DNA of 11,145 bases from Candidatus Cloacimonadota bacterium (lineage in GTDB: Bacteria; Cloacimonadota; Cloacimonadia; Cloacimonadales; TCS61): NCBI GenBank assembly GCA_016927675.1, contig JAFGMF010000116.1, positions 1-11,145 on the forward strand, in the 5' to 3' direction. The position numbers and the translations under genes are program-made. Each line of letters opens with the position of its first letter. Position 1 is the first letter of the stretch. This document shows, piece after piece, positions 1 through 7,417 of this stretch. Below the pieces are notes generated by a model. That model searched no databases. It was given only the letters and a program-made list of their open reading frames with translations, and had not been told where the DNA came from.

Positions 1-86
1 ATCTGTTCGGGAAGATGGATGATTTTATGATAGATGTCCTGTGAATCAATTTTCTGAATCAATTTTTTATCATTCAAAATACTCAT
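1..86 (-). CDS. Partial CDS (5' end only), possible bifunctional phosphoglucose/phosphomannose isomerase
   Basis: The first 28 codons of a gene that leaves the window on the left. An ATG at 86-84 lies inside the last codons of ptsI in another frame, so the genes overlap by 17 bases. A good Shine-Dalgarno, GGAGAG (96-91), sits 4 nt upstream (6 nt from its GGAG core), and the frame stays open to base 1. The peptide begins MSILNDKKLIQKID and continues with SQDIYHKIIHLPEQ. The pattern of Ile-Asp, then an amphipathic stretch, then Pro-Glu-Gln resembles the N-terminus of SIS-domain bifunctional phosphoglucose/phosphomannose isomerases as I remember them. That product call is tentative because no catalytic residue is visible. 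That a coding sequence starts here is much better supported than what it encodes. Translational coupling to ptsI is likely. Confidence 0.6.
   Translation of the reverse strand, partial: MSILNDKKLIQKIDSQDIYHKIIHLPEQ
42..66. repeat. 12-bp tandem direct repeat, period 13
   Basis: TGAATCAATTTT occurs at 42-53 and again at 55-66, separated by one C. It lies just after the ptsI stop, within the early codons of the overlapping downstream gene. The period of 13 is not a multiple of three, so the two copies are read in different frames and the repeat is not a protein repeat. It may be a slipped-strand duplication; no function is claimed. Confidence 0.7.
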
Positions 87-1800
87 CTAACTCTCCATAT
101 TTTAATATCTTATCATATACATCCTCACACGTGTTCTGCTGCAGGATCAGATCAGTATGCCCTTTTATTTTTTGCAGATCGTATTTCATGATCTCATTCT
201 TGACCATCAATAATCTACCGGGACTTACGCTCAATTCGTTTATCCCAAGTCCCAGTAATAAAGGAATGAATATTTTTTCCGAAGCCATTTCACCGCAGAC
301 GGCACAACTGATTTTCTTTTTCTGGCAGTTATCAGCAGTCATCTTGATCAATCTCAGAACCGAAGGATGATAGGGAATATAATAATCCCCGACAGCCATA
401 TTATCCCTGTCAACAGCAAGGGTATACTGGATAAGATCATTTGTGCCAATGCTGAGAAAATCGCATTCTTCGGCAATCGTATCGGAAGTTATTGCTGCTG
501 ATGGTGTCTCTATCATCGCCCCGATCTGGATAGCATTATCAAAGGGAATATCCTCTTTCTCAAGTTCTTTCATGCATTCATTGATAACTGTTTTAACTTT
601 GATTATCTCTCTGACAGTAGAAATCATCGGGAACATGATCTTGATATTTTCTCTGGTGCTCGCCCTCAGAATTGCCCTGATCTGATGTTTAAAAATCGGA
701 ATATGTTTCAGCGATATCCTGATACCGCGCACACCTAGATTAGGATTCAATTCGTGTTCAAGGTTGAGAACTTCCGAAAGTTTATCGCCACCTACATCAA
801 TTGTTCTGATGATCAATGGTTCTGGTGCAATTTTCGCAGCTATTTTATCGTAAATTGCGAACTGCTCTTCTTCATCCGGCAGTTCTTTTCTACCCATGAA
901 TAAAAATTCGGTTCGAAACAGCCCAATCCCGTTGCTTTTAACCTTCAGAACGTTGTCTAGTTCTTCTGGAAGCTCAATATTACTCATCAAACTGATCTGA
1001 TGACCATCACTGGTCGTACTTTCTTTGTCAGTCAATGCTAACAGCAATTGTTTATCTTTCTTTTCCTGCTTCCATAAAGGTTCATATTCTGCCAGAGTTT
1101 TCCGATCTGGATCAACGATGATAACTCCCTGGTGACCATCGACGATAACTTTCTGATCATTTTCAATGTTAGCCAGCAGATCTTTGACATTTACGAGTGT
1201 AGGAAGGTTCATTGATCTGGCAATAATGGAGCTGTGAGAATTTTTGCTTCCCCGTTCGGTACAGAGCGCTTGGATATTTTTGGCAAATACACTGGTAACT
1301 TCTGATGGTGTAATATTATCTGTGATCAGAATCATGTCCTGTTCCAACCCTTCGAAACGATCTCCACCCTGTTTCAGGATCTTGCTCAGCAGACGGTACG
1401 CCACATCCTCGTAATCACTGGATCGCTGAGCAAAATATCCATTCTCCATGTTACTAAACAATTCCACAACAGCTGTGAAATGTTTATTGATCGCCTGTTC
1501 AAGACTGAGCAATTCCTCTTCGATCAGTTTTTTAACGCTTGCTTCAAATTCAGGATCAGTCAAAATCATTTTATGAGTCGATAGGATATCACGATTATCC
1601 TGATTCTGAGATATGTCTGTGATCAGTTGATCAATCTCTTCAACAACATTATTTACATGGGATTCAAAGCGTTCGAATTCTGTTTTGATCTGATTTTGAG
1701 TGATGGATTTCCTGCGGATGTGCAATTTGGGTCGTAAGATGATACGGGTATTCCCGATAGCAATCCCATCCGATACAGCTACACCCTGAAGTTTCTTCAT
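70..1800 (-). CDS. ptsI: Phosphoenolpyruvate-protein phosphotransferase (PTS Enzyme I)
   Basis: Enzyme I takes phosphate from PEP onto its own histidine and passes it to HPr in the cytoplasm. At 576 aa it has the usual length and no N-terminal GAF domain, so it is EI rather than PtsP (EI-Ntr). The phospho-histidine is His189, the same number as in Escherichia coli, followed by SSIIAR. The C-terminal PEP domain shows GIGLFRTEFLF (291-301), RTIDVGGDK (332-340), LGVRGIRI (355-362), GAMIETPSAA (427-436), SIGTNDLIQYTLAVDRDN (450-467) and the catalytic Cys502 in CAVCGEMA. The loop before His189 reads GSKNSH where the family usually has GGRTSH, a notable variant. The ATG overlaps the ptsH stop by one base (TGATG) with GGGGAAGA upstream, so the two are translationally coupled. 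No sugar-specific EII gene is present in the window, so whether it feeds transport or only regulation is open. Confidence 0.95.
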   Translation of the reverse strand: MKKLQGVAVSDGIAIGNTRIILRPKLHIRRKSITQNQIKTEFERFESHVNNVVEEIDQLITDISQNQDNRDILSTHKMILTDPEFEASVKKLIEEELLSLEQAINKHFTAVVELFSNMENGYFAQRSSDYEDVAYRLLSKILKQGGDRFEGLEQDMILITDNITPSEVTSVFAKNIQALCTERGSKNSHSSIIARSMNLPTLVNVKDLLANIENDQKVIVDGHQGVIIVDPDRKTLAEYEPLWKQEKKDKQLLLALTDKESTTSDGHQISLMSNIELPEELDNVLKVKSNGIGLFRTEFLFMGRKELPDEEEQFAIYDKIAAKIAPEPLIIRTIDVGGDKLSEVLNLEHELNPNLGVRGIRISLKHIPIFKHQIRAILRASTRENIKIMFPMISTVREIIKVKTVINECMKELEKEDIPFDNAIQIGAMIETPSAAITSDTIAEECDFLSIGTNDLIQYTLAVDRDNMAVGDYYIPYHPSVLRLIKMTADNCQKKKISCAVCGEMASEKIFIPLLLGLGINELSVSPGRLLMVKNEIMKYDLQKIKGHTDLILQQNTCEDVYDKILKYGELDEYFE

Positions 1801-2066
1801 CAGTCTTCCCCAAATTTATTCGCGAAAAGTTCTGCTATCTCGTTTATCAGATATTCTTCATCAACTCCATCAGCTATCAGTTCCAGATTCGAGCCGAACT
1901 CGGCTGCCAAAGTCATAACACCCATGATACTTTTACCATTGATCTCCATGTCTTCCATCCTGATCCTGAAATCCGATCGGTATTTGGAAGCAGCTTTCAC
2001 AATCAGGGTTGCCGGCCTGGCATGCATTCCCAGTTCATTTTCCACTACTATTGTTTTTCTGATCAT
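1800..2066 (-). CDS. ptsH: Phosphocarrier protein HPr
   Basis: HPr, 88 aa, is the small phosphocarrier between Enzyme I and EIIA domains. Both regulatory phosphorylation sites are visible. His15, in GMHARPA (13-19), accepts phosphate from Enzyme I. Ser46, in NGKSIMGVM (43-51), is the target of HPr kinase/phosphorylase. The Gly-Lys-Ser-Ile-Met-Gly context is typical of HPr proteins that are HprK substrates, and hprK lies 14 bases upstream, so the kinase and its substrate are adjacent. The Shine-Dalgarno is modest (GGA about 7 nt before the ATG at 2066). The TGA stop shares one base with the ptsI ATG. Length and motifs match the family with nothing missing. Confidence 0.96.
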   Translation of the reverse strand: MIRKTIVVENELGMHARPATLIVKAASKYRSDFRIRMEDMEINGKSIMGVMTLAAEFGSNLELIADGVDEEYLINEIAELFANKFGED

Positions 2067-2080
2067 CAGCTATCCATTAT

Positions 2081-3046
2081 CTATTCCTTGTCGTCGATCA
2101 AAGCACTCCTGACCTTAGCCTTTCTCTTGATATCCTCCTGCAGTCTTCTGGTATATGCCTTGGCTGCATCATATCCGTATGTCTTCAATATGTGATTCAT
2201 CGCAATTACTTCTATGATCACGGAAACATTCTTGCCCGGTGAAACCGGAAGGTAAATGATCGGAATCCGCAGTTCCAGGATTTCCACATAATTGTCACTC
2301 AATCCAATCCGCTCATAGTCCATGTTATCCTGCCAAGGCATCAACTCGACCTGGATATCCACCCGTTTCTGTAAACGCACTGCCTGTATCCCGAACATTT
2401 TTTCCACATCAACCAGACCTATTCCCCGGATCTCCATGAAATGCCCGTAATCATTGGTCGATGTTCCGATCAATACATCATCTCTGAGGATTATTTTGAC
2501 TACATCATCAGTGATCAAACGGTGTCCTCGCTCTACCAGATCAAGTGCACATTCACTTTTTCCAATACCACTTTTTCCCGTCAATAAAATACCTTCACCA
2601 AACACATCAACCAAAGTGCCATGGATTGATTTTGACGGCGAAAAAACATCTTCCAGATATTTTCTGAGCGAATGATACAACCTGTCGGTAGATAAGCGGG
2701 AAATCAGTATCGCCACATTCATCTCGTTTGCCAGATATTCCATCTGCTCTGGAACAGATAAACCCTTGGTCACTATAAAGCAGGGTATATTAAAAACAAA
2801 GAGTTCTTTGACCCGATCGTACAGATCTACTTCTTTCAAGGATTGCAGATAACTGATCTCAGTTTCCCCGAGTATCTGGACTCTGTCATAAGAGAAGCGT
2901 TCAAAATATCCGGATAAAGCTAACCCAGGTCGGTGCAGATACTGGCTGGTAATATGATTTTCCAGCGTTTCAGGTGTTGTTACCAGAGATAATGAAAAAT
3001 CATCCTTTTTGCTGCTGAAAAATTCTTTGACTGTTATTTTTTTCAT
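2081..3046 (-). CDS. hprK: HPr kinase/phosphorylase
   Basis: HprK, 321 aa, uses ATP or pyrophosphate to phosphorylate HPr on a serine and also reverses the reaction, tying PTS state to cell energy status. An N-terminal DRTGG-like domain (about 1-130) precedes the kinase core. The core shows the conserved His142 (IHG), the Walker A motif GKSGIGKS (157-164), TDD at 179-181 and the HprK signature MEIRGIGLVDV (204-214). The C-terminal strand PVSPGKNVSVIIEV (267-280) is the region needed for phosphorylase activity in known enzymes; family members often have Arg where Ser269 and Lys272 stand here. It follows hpf after 46 bases and precedes ptsH by 14. In many Gram-negative bacteria rapZ and an EIIA gene stand between hprK and ptsH; neither is here. 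The ATG start is preceded by GGGA at about 7 nt. Confidence 0.96.
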   Translation of the reverse strand: MKKITVKEFFSSKKDDFSLSLVTTPETLENHITSQYLHRPGLALSGYFERFSYDRVQILGETEISYLQSLKEVDLYDRVKELFVFNIPCFIVTKGLSVPEQMEYLANEMNVAILISRLSTDRLYHSLRKYLEDVFSPSKSIHGTLVDVFGEGILLTGKSGIGKSECALDLVERGHRLITDDVVKIILRDDVLIGTSTNDYGHFMEIRGIGLVDVEKMFGIQAVRLQKRVDIQVELMPWQDNMDYERIGLSDNYVEILELRIPIIYLPVSPGKNVSVIIEVIAMNHILKTYGYDAAKAYTRRLQEDIKRKAKVRSALIDDKE

Positions 3047-3073
3047 CCTGTTATCCCGTCCAGTTATTCCCGT
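3047..3073. repeat. Imperfect tandem repeat just upstream of hprK
   Basis: On the minus strand ACGGGAATAACTGG (3073-3060) is followed at once by ACGGGATAACAGG (3059-3047), which ends against the hprK ATG. The two copies differ by one deleted base and one substitution. Each has a GGGA that could act as a Shine-Dalgarno core; only the proximal copy is at normal distance from the ATG. Possibly a small local duplication of the ribosome-binding region. Confidence 0.5.
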
Positions 3074-3092
3074 TCTGTGAAACAGGAACAGA

Positions 3093-3611
3093 TTATGGTT
3101 CTAACAATTTAAAATGTTCCTGATCCTTCTTCACCAGAACATTGATCCTGTCAGTTTCGATATTCTTGAAAATATAATAGGGATCCTCAATTTCTTCAAA
3201 CCGATTCAATGCTTCCTGCACAGTCATTACCTCTGCAAGAATTCTTTTGGTCTTAACGGTCTTCTTGGTCTCTCCTCGCTCAATTAAATTTGCATAGACA
3301 AAGTGTGAATTCAGGCTCTTCTTCTGATGGTTTGTCCACTTACCTTTAAGTTTCTTTACCTGGGTTTCCATCTTTTCGATCGCTTCATCAATAGCCATGT
3401 ACATATCTGCTGAAGAAGCTTCGCTTTTCAAATTATTTTTTGGAATATGAATGATCATCTCAACATTATTGCGATTATTATCAAGACTGAGTATGAAATG
3501 AGTATTGATAATGTGATCAAAATACTTTTCGAGTCTTCCCGTTTCATGTTCGATGTGATCACGGATCGCATTTGTAAGTTCAAAATGGCGAGCGGTAATT
3601 GTAATTTCCAT
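3093..3611 (-). CDS. hpf: Ribosome hibernation promoting factor, long form
   Basis: Long HPF, 172 aa, binds the small ribosomal subunit and drives ribosome dimerisation during starvation. The N-terminal YfiA/HPF domain (about 1-100) starts MEITITARHFELTNAIRDHI and ends in a basic helix. A linker follows, then the C-terminal dimerisation domain (about 128-172), recognisable from MTVQEALNRFEEIEDPYY, the FKN turn, a strand ending in INVLV and the terminal LLEP. This second domain separates it from the short HPF and YfiA of enterobacteria. The Shine-Dalgarno AAGGAG is perfect, lies 7 nt before the ATG, and is formed by the last lipA codons (Lys-Arg-Arg). Only 2 bases separate the genes, so expression is coupled. 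Location near rpoN and hprK is the common one for this gene. Confidence 0.93.
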   Translation of the reverse strand: MEITITARHFELTNAIRDHIEHETGRLEKYFDHIINTHFILSLDNNRNNVEMIIHIPKNNLKSEASSADMYMAIDEAIEKMETQVKKLKGKWTNHQKKSLNSHFVYANLIERGETKKTVKTKRILAEVMTVQEALNRFEEIEDPYYIFKNIETDRINVLVKKDQEHFKLLEP

Positions 3612-3613
3612 AA

Positions 3614-4489
3614 TTATCTCCTTTTTAAGATTTTTCTGGCTCGTTCCGCATGGTACGAACTGCGTACCAGTGGACCCGATTCTACTATTTTAAAGCCGAT
3701 TCTCAAGGCTGCCTGCCGATATTCAGCAAAAACGTCCGGTCGGATGTACTCCGCAACCGGATAATGTTTTTTACTCGGAGCAAGATATTGCCCGATCGTT
3801 AAAATATCAACATCTTGACTTCTTAAATCTGTCAGAAGATCATTAATCTCTGCACAGGTTTCTCCCAGACCAACCATGAATCCACTTTTCGTAAGCAGGG
3901 ATGGATTAAATTTCCTGGCTTCCCCGAGCAGATGCAGAGAACGATCATAATCTGCCAGCGGTCTTACTTCCGGATATAACCTGCGAACCGTTTCCAGATT
4001 GTGATTGAGAATATCTGGTCCGGCTTTTAAGATCTTCTTCAGATCATTCCATCTTCCCTGAAGATCCGAGATGAGCACCTCAATCGTTACATCCGGTTCA
4101 CAATGATTTCTGATCTCTTCAATAACCCTAACGAACTGCCCTGCACCTCCGTCTTCCAGATCATCTCTGGTGACAGTGGTGATCACAATGTGCTTAAGAT
4201 CCAGCTCCCGGGATAATCTTGCTATCATAACAGGTTCTTCCGGAGAAGGTGCAGCCAGATTTTCCCGCTTTTTTTCGATGGCACAGAAACTGCAATTTCT
4301 GGTACATTGATCACCCAGGATCATGAAGGTAGCGGTTCCCCGCTCAAAACATTCGCCCCGGTTTGGACAGCGTGCGCTTTCACAAACTGTATGAAGATTA
4401 TACGATCGTAATTTTCTGGTGATCTCGCCGGTTTTTCTGGAACCCAGTTTGCTTGACTGCAGCCAGTAAGGTTTTCTTAATTCTGTCAT
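3614..4489 (-). CDS. lipA: Lipoyl synthase (radical SAM)
   Basis: LipA inserts two sulfur atoms into protein-bound octanoyl groups to make lipoyl cofactor. It is 291 aa, normal for the family. The auxiliary iron-sulfur cluster ligands are Cys36, Cys41 and Cys47 in CESARCPNRGEC. The radical SAM cluster is Cys62, Cys66 and Cys69 in CTRNCSFC. The C-terminal RSSYHA (276-281) supplies the serine that in characterised LipA proteins is the fourth ligand of the auxiliary cluster. TTVTRDDLEDGGA (105-117) is also characteristic. It sits 3 bases after lpd, whose product works on the same cofactor in 2-oxoacid dehydrogenase or glycine-cleavage complexes. No lipB, lplA or dehydrogenase E1/E2 gene is in the window, so the substrate complex is unknown. 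The Shine-Dalgarno is weak (GAGA close to the ATG), so translation may rely on coupling to lpd. Confidence 0.97.
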   Translation of the reverse strand: MTELRKPYWLQSSKLGSRKTGEITRKLRSYNLHTVCESARCPNRGECFERGTATFMILGDQCTRNCSFCAIEKKRENLAAPSPEEPVMIARLSRELDLKHIVITTVTRDDLEDGGAGQFVRVIEEIRNHCEPDVTIEVLISDLQGRWNDLKKILKAGPDILNHNLETVRRLYPEVRPLADYDRSLHLLGEARKFNPSLLTKSGFMVGLGETCAEINDLLTDLRSQDVDILTIGQYLAPSKKHYPVAEYIRPDVFAEYRQAALRIGFKIVESGPLVRSSYHAERARKILKRR

Positions 4490-4492
4490 ATC

Positions 4493-5890
4493 TCAGATTT
4501 TATGGATTGATGCCCCGTTCAGATCTTCAAGCGCTTCTCTGACTGCTTCCGATAGTGTTGGATGAGCATATACAAATTTCTCCAGATCTTCAGCTGCTAA
4601 TTTCATTCCCAGCATAATACTCCCCTGTGCAATTAACTCTGTTGCTCCAGGTCCAATGATATGCATCCCGACAAGTCGTTTGTTTTCTCCTGCTGATATA
4701 GTCTTGACAAAACCAAACGTCATACCGAGACTCAATGCCTTACCATTGGCTGTAAAAGGAAATCTGCCGATATCAATTTTACCGTATCTTTCCATGGCTT
4801 CAGCTTCGGTAAAACCGACGGAAGCTATTTCCGGATCAGTAAAAGTACAGCGGGGTATATTTTCATAGCAGAGAGGTTCCGATTTCTGGTAATTACCCCG
4901 TTCAAGAGCAACGATCGTTGCAGCTGCAACTTCGCCTTGTTTACTGGCTGTATGAGCCAGCATCTGTTTTCCGGTTACATCACCCACTGCATAGATGCCT
5001 GGTTCACTGGTCCTGAAATCGTCATCTGTGAGCACAAAACCACGATCCATCGCCAGGGTGAATCCTTCACACTCGATCCCGAAAACAGGATTTCTGCCTA
5101 CACTTAACAATACTTTATCAGTTTCCAGATATTTCCCGTCAGAGAGAGATAAAACCAGTTTTCCTGATTCTTCACGTATCCCTTTAACAGATTTTTTCAG
5201 ATGAACTTCAATTCCTCTTTTACGGAAGGCAAGTTGTAATCTTCTGGAAACTTCAGCATCTTCCTGATTGATCAGGGAAGGCAGAAATTCTACGATTTCC
5301 GTTTTAACTCCAAGATTGGCAAACAGCGAGGCAAATTCACAACCTATCACCCCACCGCCAATTACCACTAAACTACCGGGCAATTCTGCTGATGCCAGGA
5401 GATCACGGGAAGACATTATTTTCCGACCGTCGGTTTTGATGTCTGGAAGCTCTTTGGGTGCAGAGCCTGTAGCGATGATGATGTTTTTTGACCGATACTC
5501 TTCCGACCCGGTAAAAATCTGATAGCCTTCAGAAGTTTTACTGATCTTGAGCACACGCTCATTCACCACAGGAATCTTCCGCTTGCGGAACAGAAATTCC
5601 ACACCGGAAACCAGATCTTCCACTACCTGATCCTTTCTCTTCATGATTGCCTTAAAATCTGGTCGCGAATTTCCTACAACGATCCCGAATTCATCAGCTT
5701 TTCGGATTTCCGAATAGAGATCTCCAATTTTAACTAACGCTTTGGTTGGAATGCAGCCCCAGTTCAGACAAACTCCGCCTAACCGGCTATGCTCAAAAAC
5801 TGCTGTGCCGATCCCGGCCTGGTGCAGCCTGATCGCAGCAACATAACCTCCAGGACCACCACCTATAACTGCGGTTGAAAATTCAGTCAC
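4493..5890 (-). CDS. lpdA: Dihydrolipoyl dehydrogenase (E3)
   Basis: This flavoprotein reoxidises dihydrolipoyl groups of 2-oxoacid dehydrogenase or glycine-cleavage complexes with NAD+. It is 465 aa, the usual length. The FAD-binding motif GGGPGG is at 10-15. The redox disulfide is Cys41/Cys46 in GGVCLNWGCIPTK. The NAD-binding GGGVIG is at 178-183, with Glu201 ending the following strand, which favours NAD over NADP. The second FAD motif is GIYAVGDV (298-305). The catalytic His443-Glu448 pair lies in HPTLSEA, as in true E3 rather than mercuric reductase. The start is GTG at 5890, with GGGGAGAGG just upstream. A 60-base gap separates it from rpoN. Together with lipA it forms a two-gene lipoate unit that interrupts the usual rpoN-hpf neighbourhood. 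Confidence 0.95.
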   Translation of the reverse strand: MTEFSTAVIGGGPGGYVAAIRLHQAGIGTAVFEHSRLGGVCLNWGCIPTKALVKIGDLYSEIRKADEFGIVVGNSRPDFKAIMKRKDQVVEDLVSGVEFLFRKRKIPVVNERVLKISKTSEGYQIFTGSEEYRSKNIIIATGSAPKELPDIKTDGRKIMSSRDLLASAELPGSLVVIGGGVIGCEFASLFANLGVKTEIVEFLPSLINQEDAEVSRRLQLAFRKRGIEVHLKKSVKGIREESGKLVLSLSDGKYLETDKVLLSVGRNPVFGIECEGFTLAMDRGFVLTDDDFRTSEPGIYAVGDVTGKQMLAHTASKQGEVAAATIVALERGNYQKSEPLCYENIPRCTFTDPEIASVGFTEAEAMERYGKIDIGRFPFTANGKALSLGMTFGFVKTISAGENKRLVGMHIIGPGATELIAQGSIMLGMKLAAEDLEKFVYAHPTLSEAVREALEDLNGASIHKI

Positions 5891-5950
5891 TATCCTCTCC
5901 CCAATACTTTCCAGATGATAATAATAGTTATTTTCACAGGTAAAACAAGA

Positions 5951-7417
5951 TCAAATTTTCTTGCGTAGATGGCTGTTCAAAATGCCTTTTGCCTTCCGGT
6001 ATTTTGCCACAACTCTGCGAGATACATTTATCCCGTCTTCCCGCAATTTATCGGCAATATCCTGATCACTCAAAGGATTCTTTCCATCTTCGGTCTCGAT
6101 CATTTTGATTATCCGCATCTCAACATTCTGACGTGATACAGAATTGAAATTATCATCCTTTCCGGCTCTGCTGCTGAAAAAATCCTTTAAGCTCATGATC
6201 CCGAATGGTGTATCGATATATTTGTTTCGGACAACCCTGGAAATTGTTGATTCATTCACCTGCAGCTCATCTGCTATCACAGAATAGGTTAACGGCTCTA
6301 AAATTCCGCTGTCCTCATAAAAAAAACTCATCTGATTCCGGATGATCGACCTGGTTACCCGTTCCAGTGTCTTGCCACGTAAATATATCGATTTGATCAG
6401 AAATTTGGCGGAATTGATCTTGTTACGAACATATTCCAGAGCACTGCGATCCTTTTTCACCATCCTGAGGATCTCCCGATAACCACGGCTCATCCTGATC
6501 CTGGGAAAAGTGAAATCGTTGATTATGATCTCGTACTCATTATCGATTTTTTTCAGGATTACATCGGGGATAATATAGTTCGTCTGATTAGGCAGCAAGC
6601 GTAATCCTGGTTTTGGATCAAGATGGCTGATGCTTTCTTTCCAGTTTAATATGGTTTTTATGGTAACATTGAATTTTGTTGCCAATTTTTTATATCTTTT
6701 GTGGATCAGATCATCGAAATTTTCACTGATCAACTCAACGGGTATATTATCTTCCGAAATTTCTTCCAGCTGGGCAAGCAGACATTCCCTGATGTTATGA
6801 GCACCTATCCCAGATGGATCCAGATGAAGGACTATCTGGTGTATCTCCCGAGCTCTTGCTTCAGAAATTCCGTATTCAGCAGCAAGTTCGTCCAGAGAGA
6901 AATTAACCGGTAAATAACCATATGCATCACAACTGTCGATTATCTCATAGGCAAAATCATACTCTGTTTCATTCAGATCGAACCTGTCCAACTGAATGAT
7001 GAAATCATCTTTCAGATCTTCTCTCGCTCGGATGATCTGCTCAAAGTTGATCTTATCATCCTGGTCCTTGCTTCGGGTAACATTATCACGGGAATAATCA
7101 TTATAGGCATCAAGCACTTCACTCAATTCACGGCTTTCTTCAAGGGTGTGCTGAATTTCCTTCTCTATTTCCTGATCTTCATCAAGCTCTTCTTCCTGAT
7201 CAGATGATTCAGCCTCTTTAGGCTCATCCTGAAGGTCTTCATCTTCATCTTTTGGATCAAGCATTTCCAGCAGTGGATTAGTGACCATCTCCTGCTTAAG
7301 ATGGGTTTCAAGTTCCAGCAATGGCATGGCCAGCATTTCCAGCGATTGCAGCATTTTCGGTTTTAACAGCATACTCTGGGTTTGTTTGTGACTCATTGTC
7401 TGTCTAATTCTTGTCAT
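5951..7417 (-). CDS. rpoN: RNA polymerase sigma-54 factor
   Basis: Sigma-54 directs RNA polymerase to -24/-12 promoters and needs AAA+ activators. From the ATG at 7417 it has 488 aa. Region I (1-50) is rich in Gln and Leu (KQTQSMLLKPKMLQSLEML). Region II (about 55-105) is highly acidic. The core-binding part shows LDPSGIGAHNIRECLLAQL (199-217) and LDPKPG (266-271). A helix-turn-helix follows at about 378-400, and the RpoN box at 466-475 reads SRRVVAKYRK against the classical ARRTVAKYRE. The longest open frame begins at a TTG (7429), but that codon is part of the Shine-Dalgarno: TTGGAG lies 6 nt before the ATG at 7417, so 7417 is preferred. The overlap with lptB is then 14 bases. lptB-rpoN linkage is widely conserved. 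Regulation probably follows the candidate promoter before lptB. Confidence 0.96.
   Translation of the reverse strand: MTRIRQTMSHKQTQSMLLKPKMLQSLEMLAMPLLELETHLKQEMVTNPLLEMLDPKDEDEDLQDEPKEAESSDQEEELDEDQEIEKEIQHTLEESRELSEVLDAYNDYSRDNVTRSKDQDDKINFEQIIRAREDLKDDFIIQLDRFDLNETEYDFAYEIIDSCDAYGYLPVNFSLDELAAEYGISEARAREIHQIVLHLDPSGIGAHNIRECLLAQLEEISEDNIPVELISENFDDLIHKRYKKLATKFNVTIKTILNWKESISHLDPKPGLRLLPNQTNYIIPDVILKKIDNEYEIIINDFTFPRIRMSRGYREILRMVKKDRSALEYVRNKINSAKFLIKSIYLRGKTLERVTRSIIRNQMSFFYEDSGILEPLTYSVIADELQVNESTISRVVRNKYIDTPFGIMSLKDFFSSRAGKDDNFNSVSRQNVEMRIIKMIETEDGKNPLSDQDIADKLREDGINVSRRVVAKYRKAKGILNSHLRKKI

Noticed and set aside
41..370. Plus-strand open frame of 109 codons over the ptsI 3' end
   Set aside because: It lies antisense to conserved EI codons, shows no recognisable domain, and is one of many such shadow frames; no ribosome-binding site was evident.
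1800..2066. HPr read as NPr (PtsO of the nitrogen PTS)
   Set aside because: Ser46 with the GKSIMGVM context and the neighbouring hprK and GAF-less ptsI favour HPr; no ptsN is present.
5921..5948. Possible promoter in the rpoN-lpd gap (TTGTTT, 16 bases, TATTAT)
   Set aside because: The -10 is good (5 of 6) but the -35 matches only 3 of 6, and in a 60-base AT-rich gap this is near chance.
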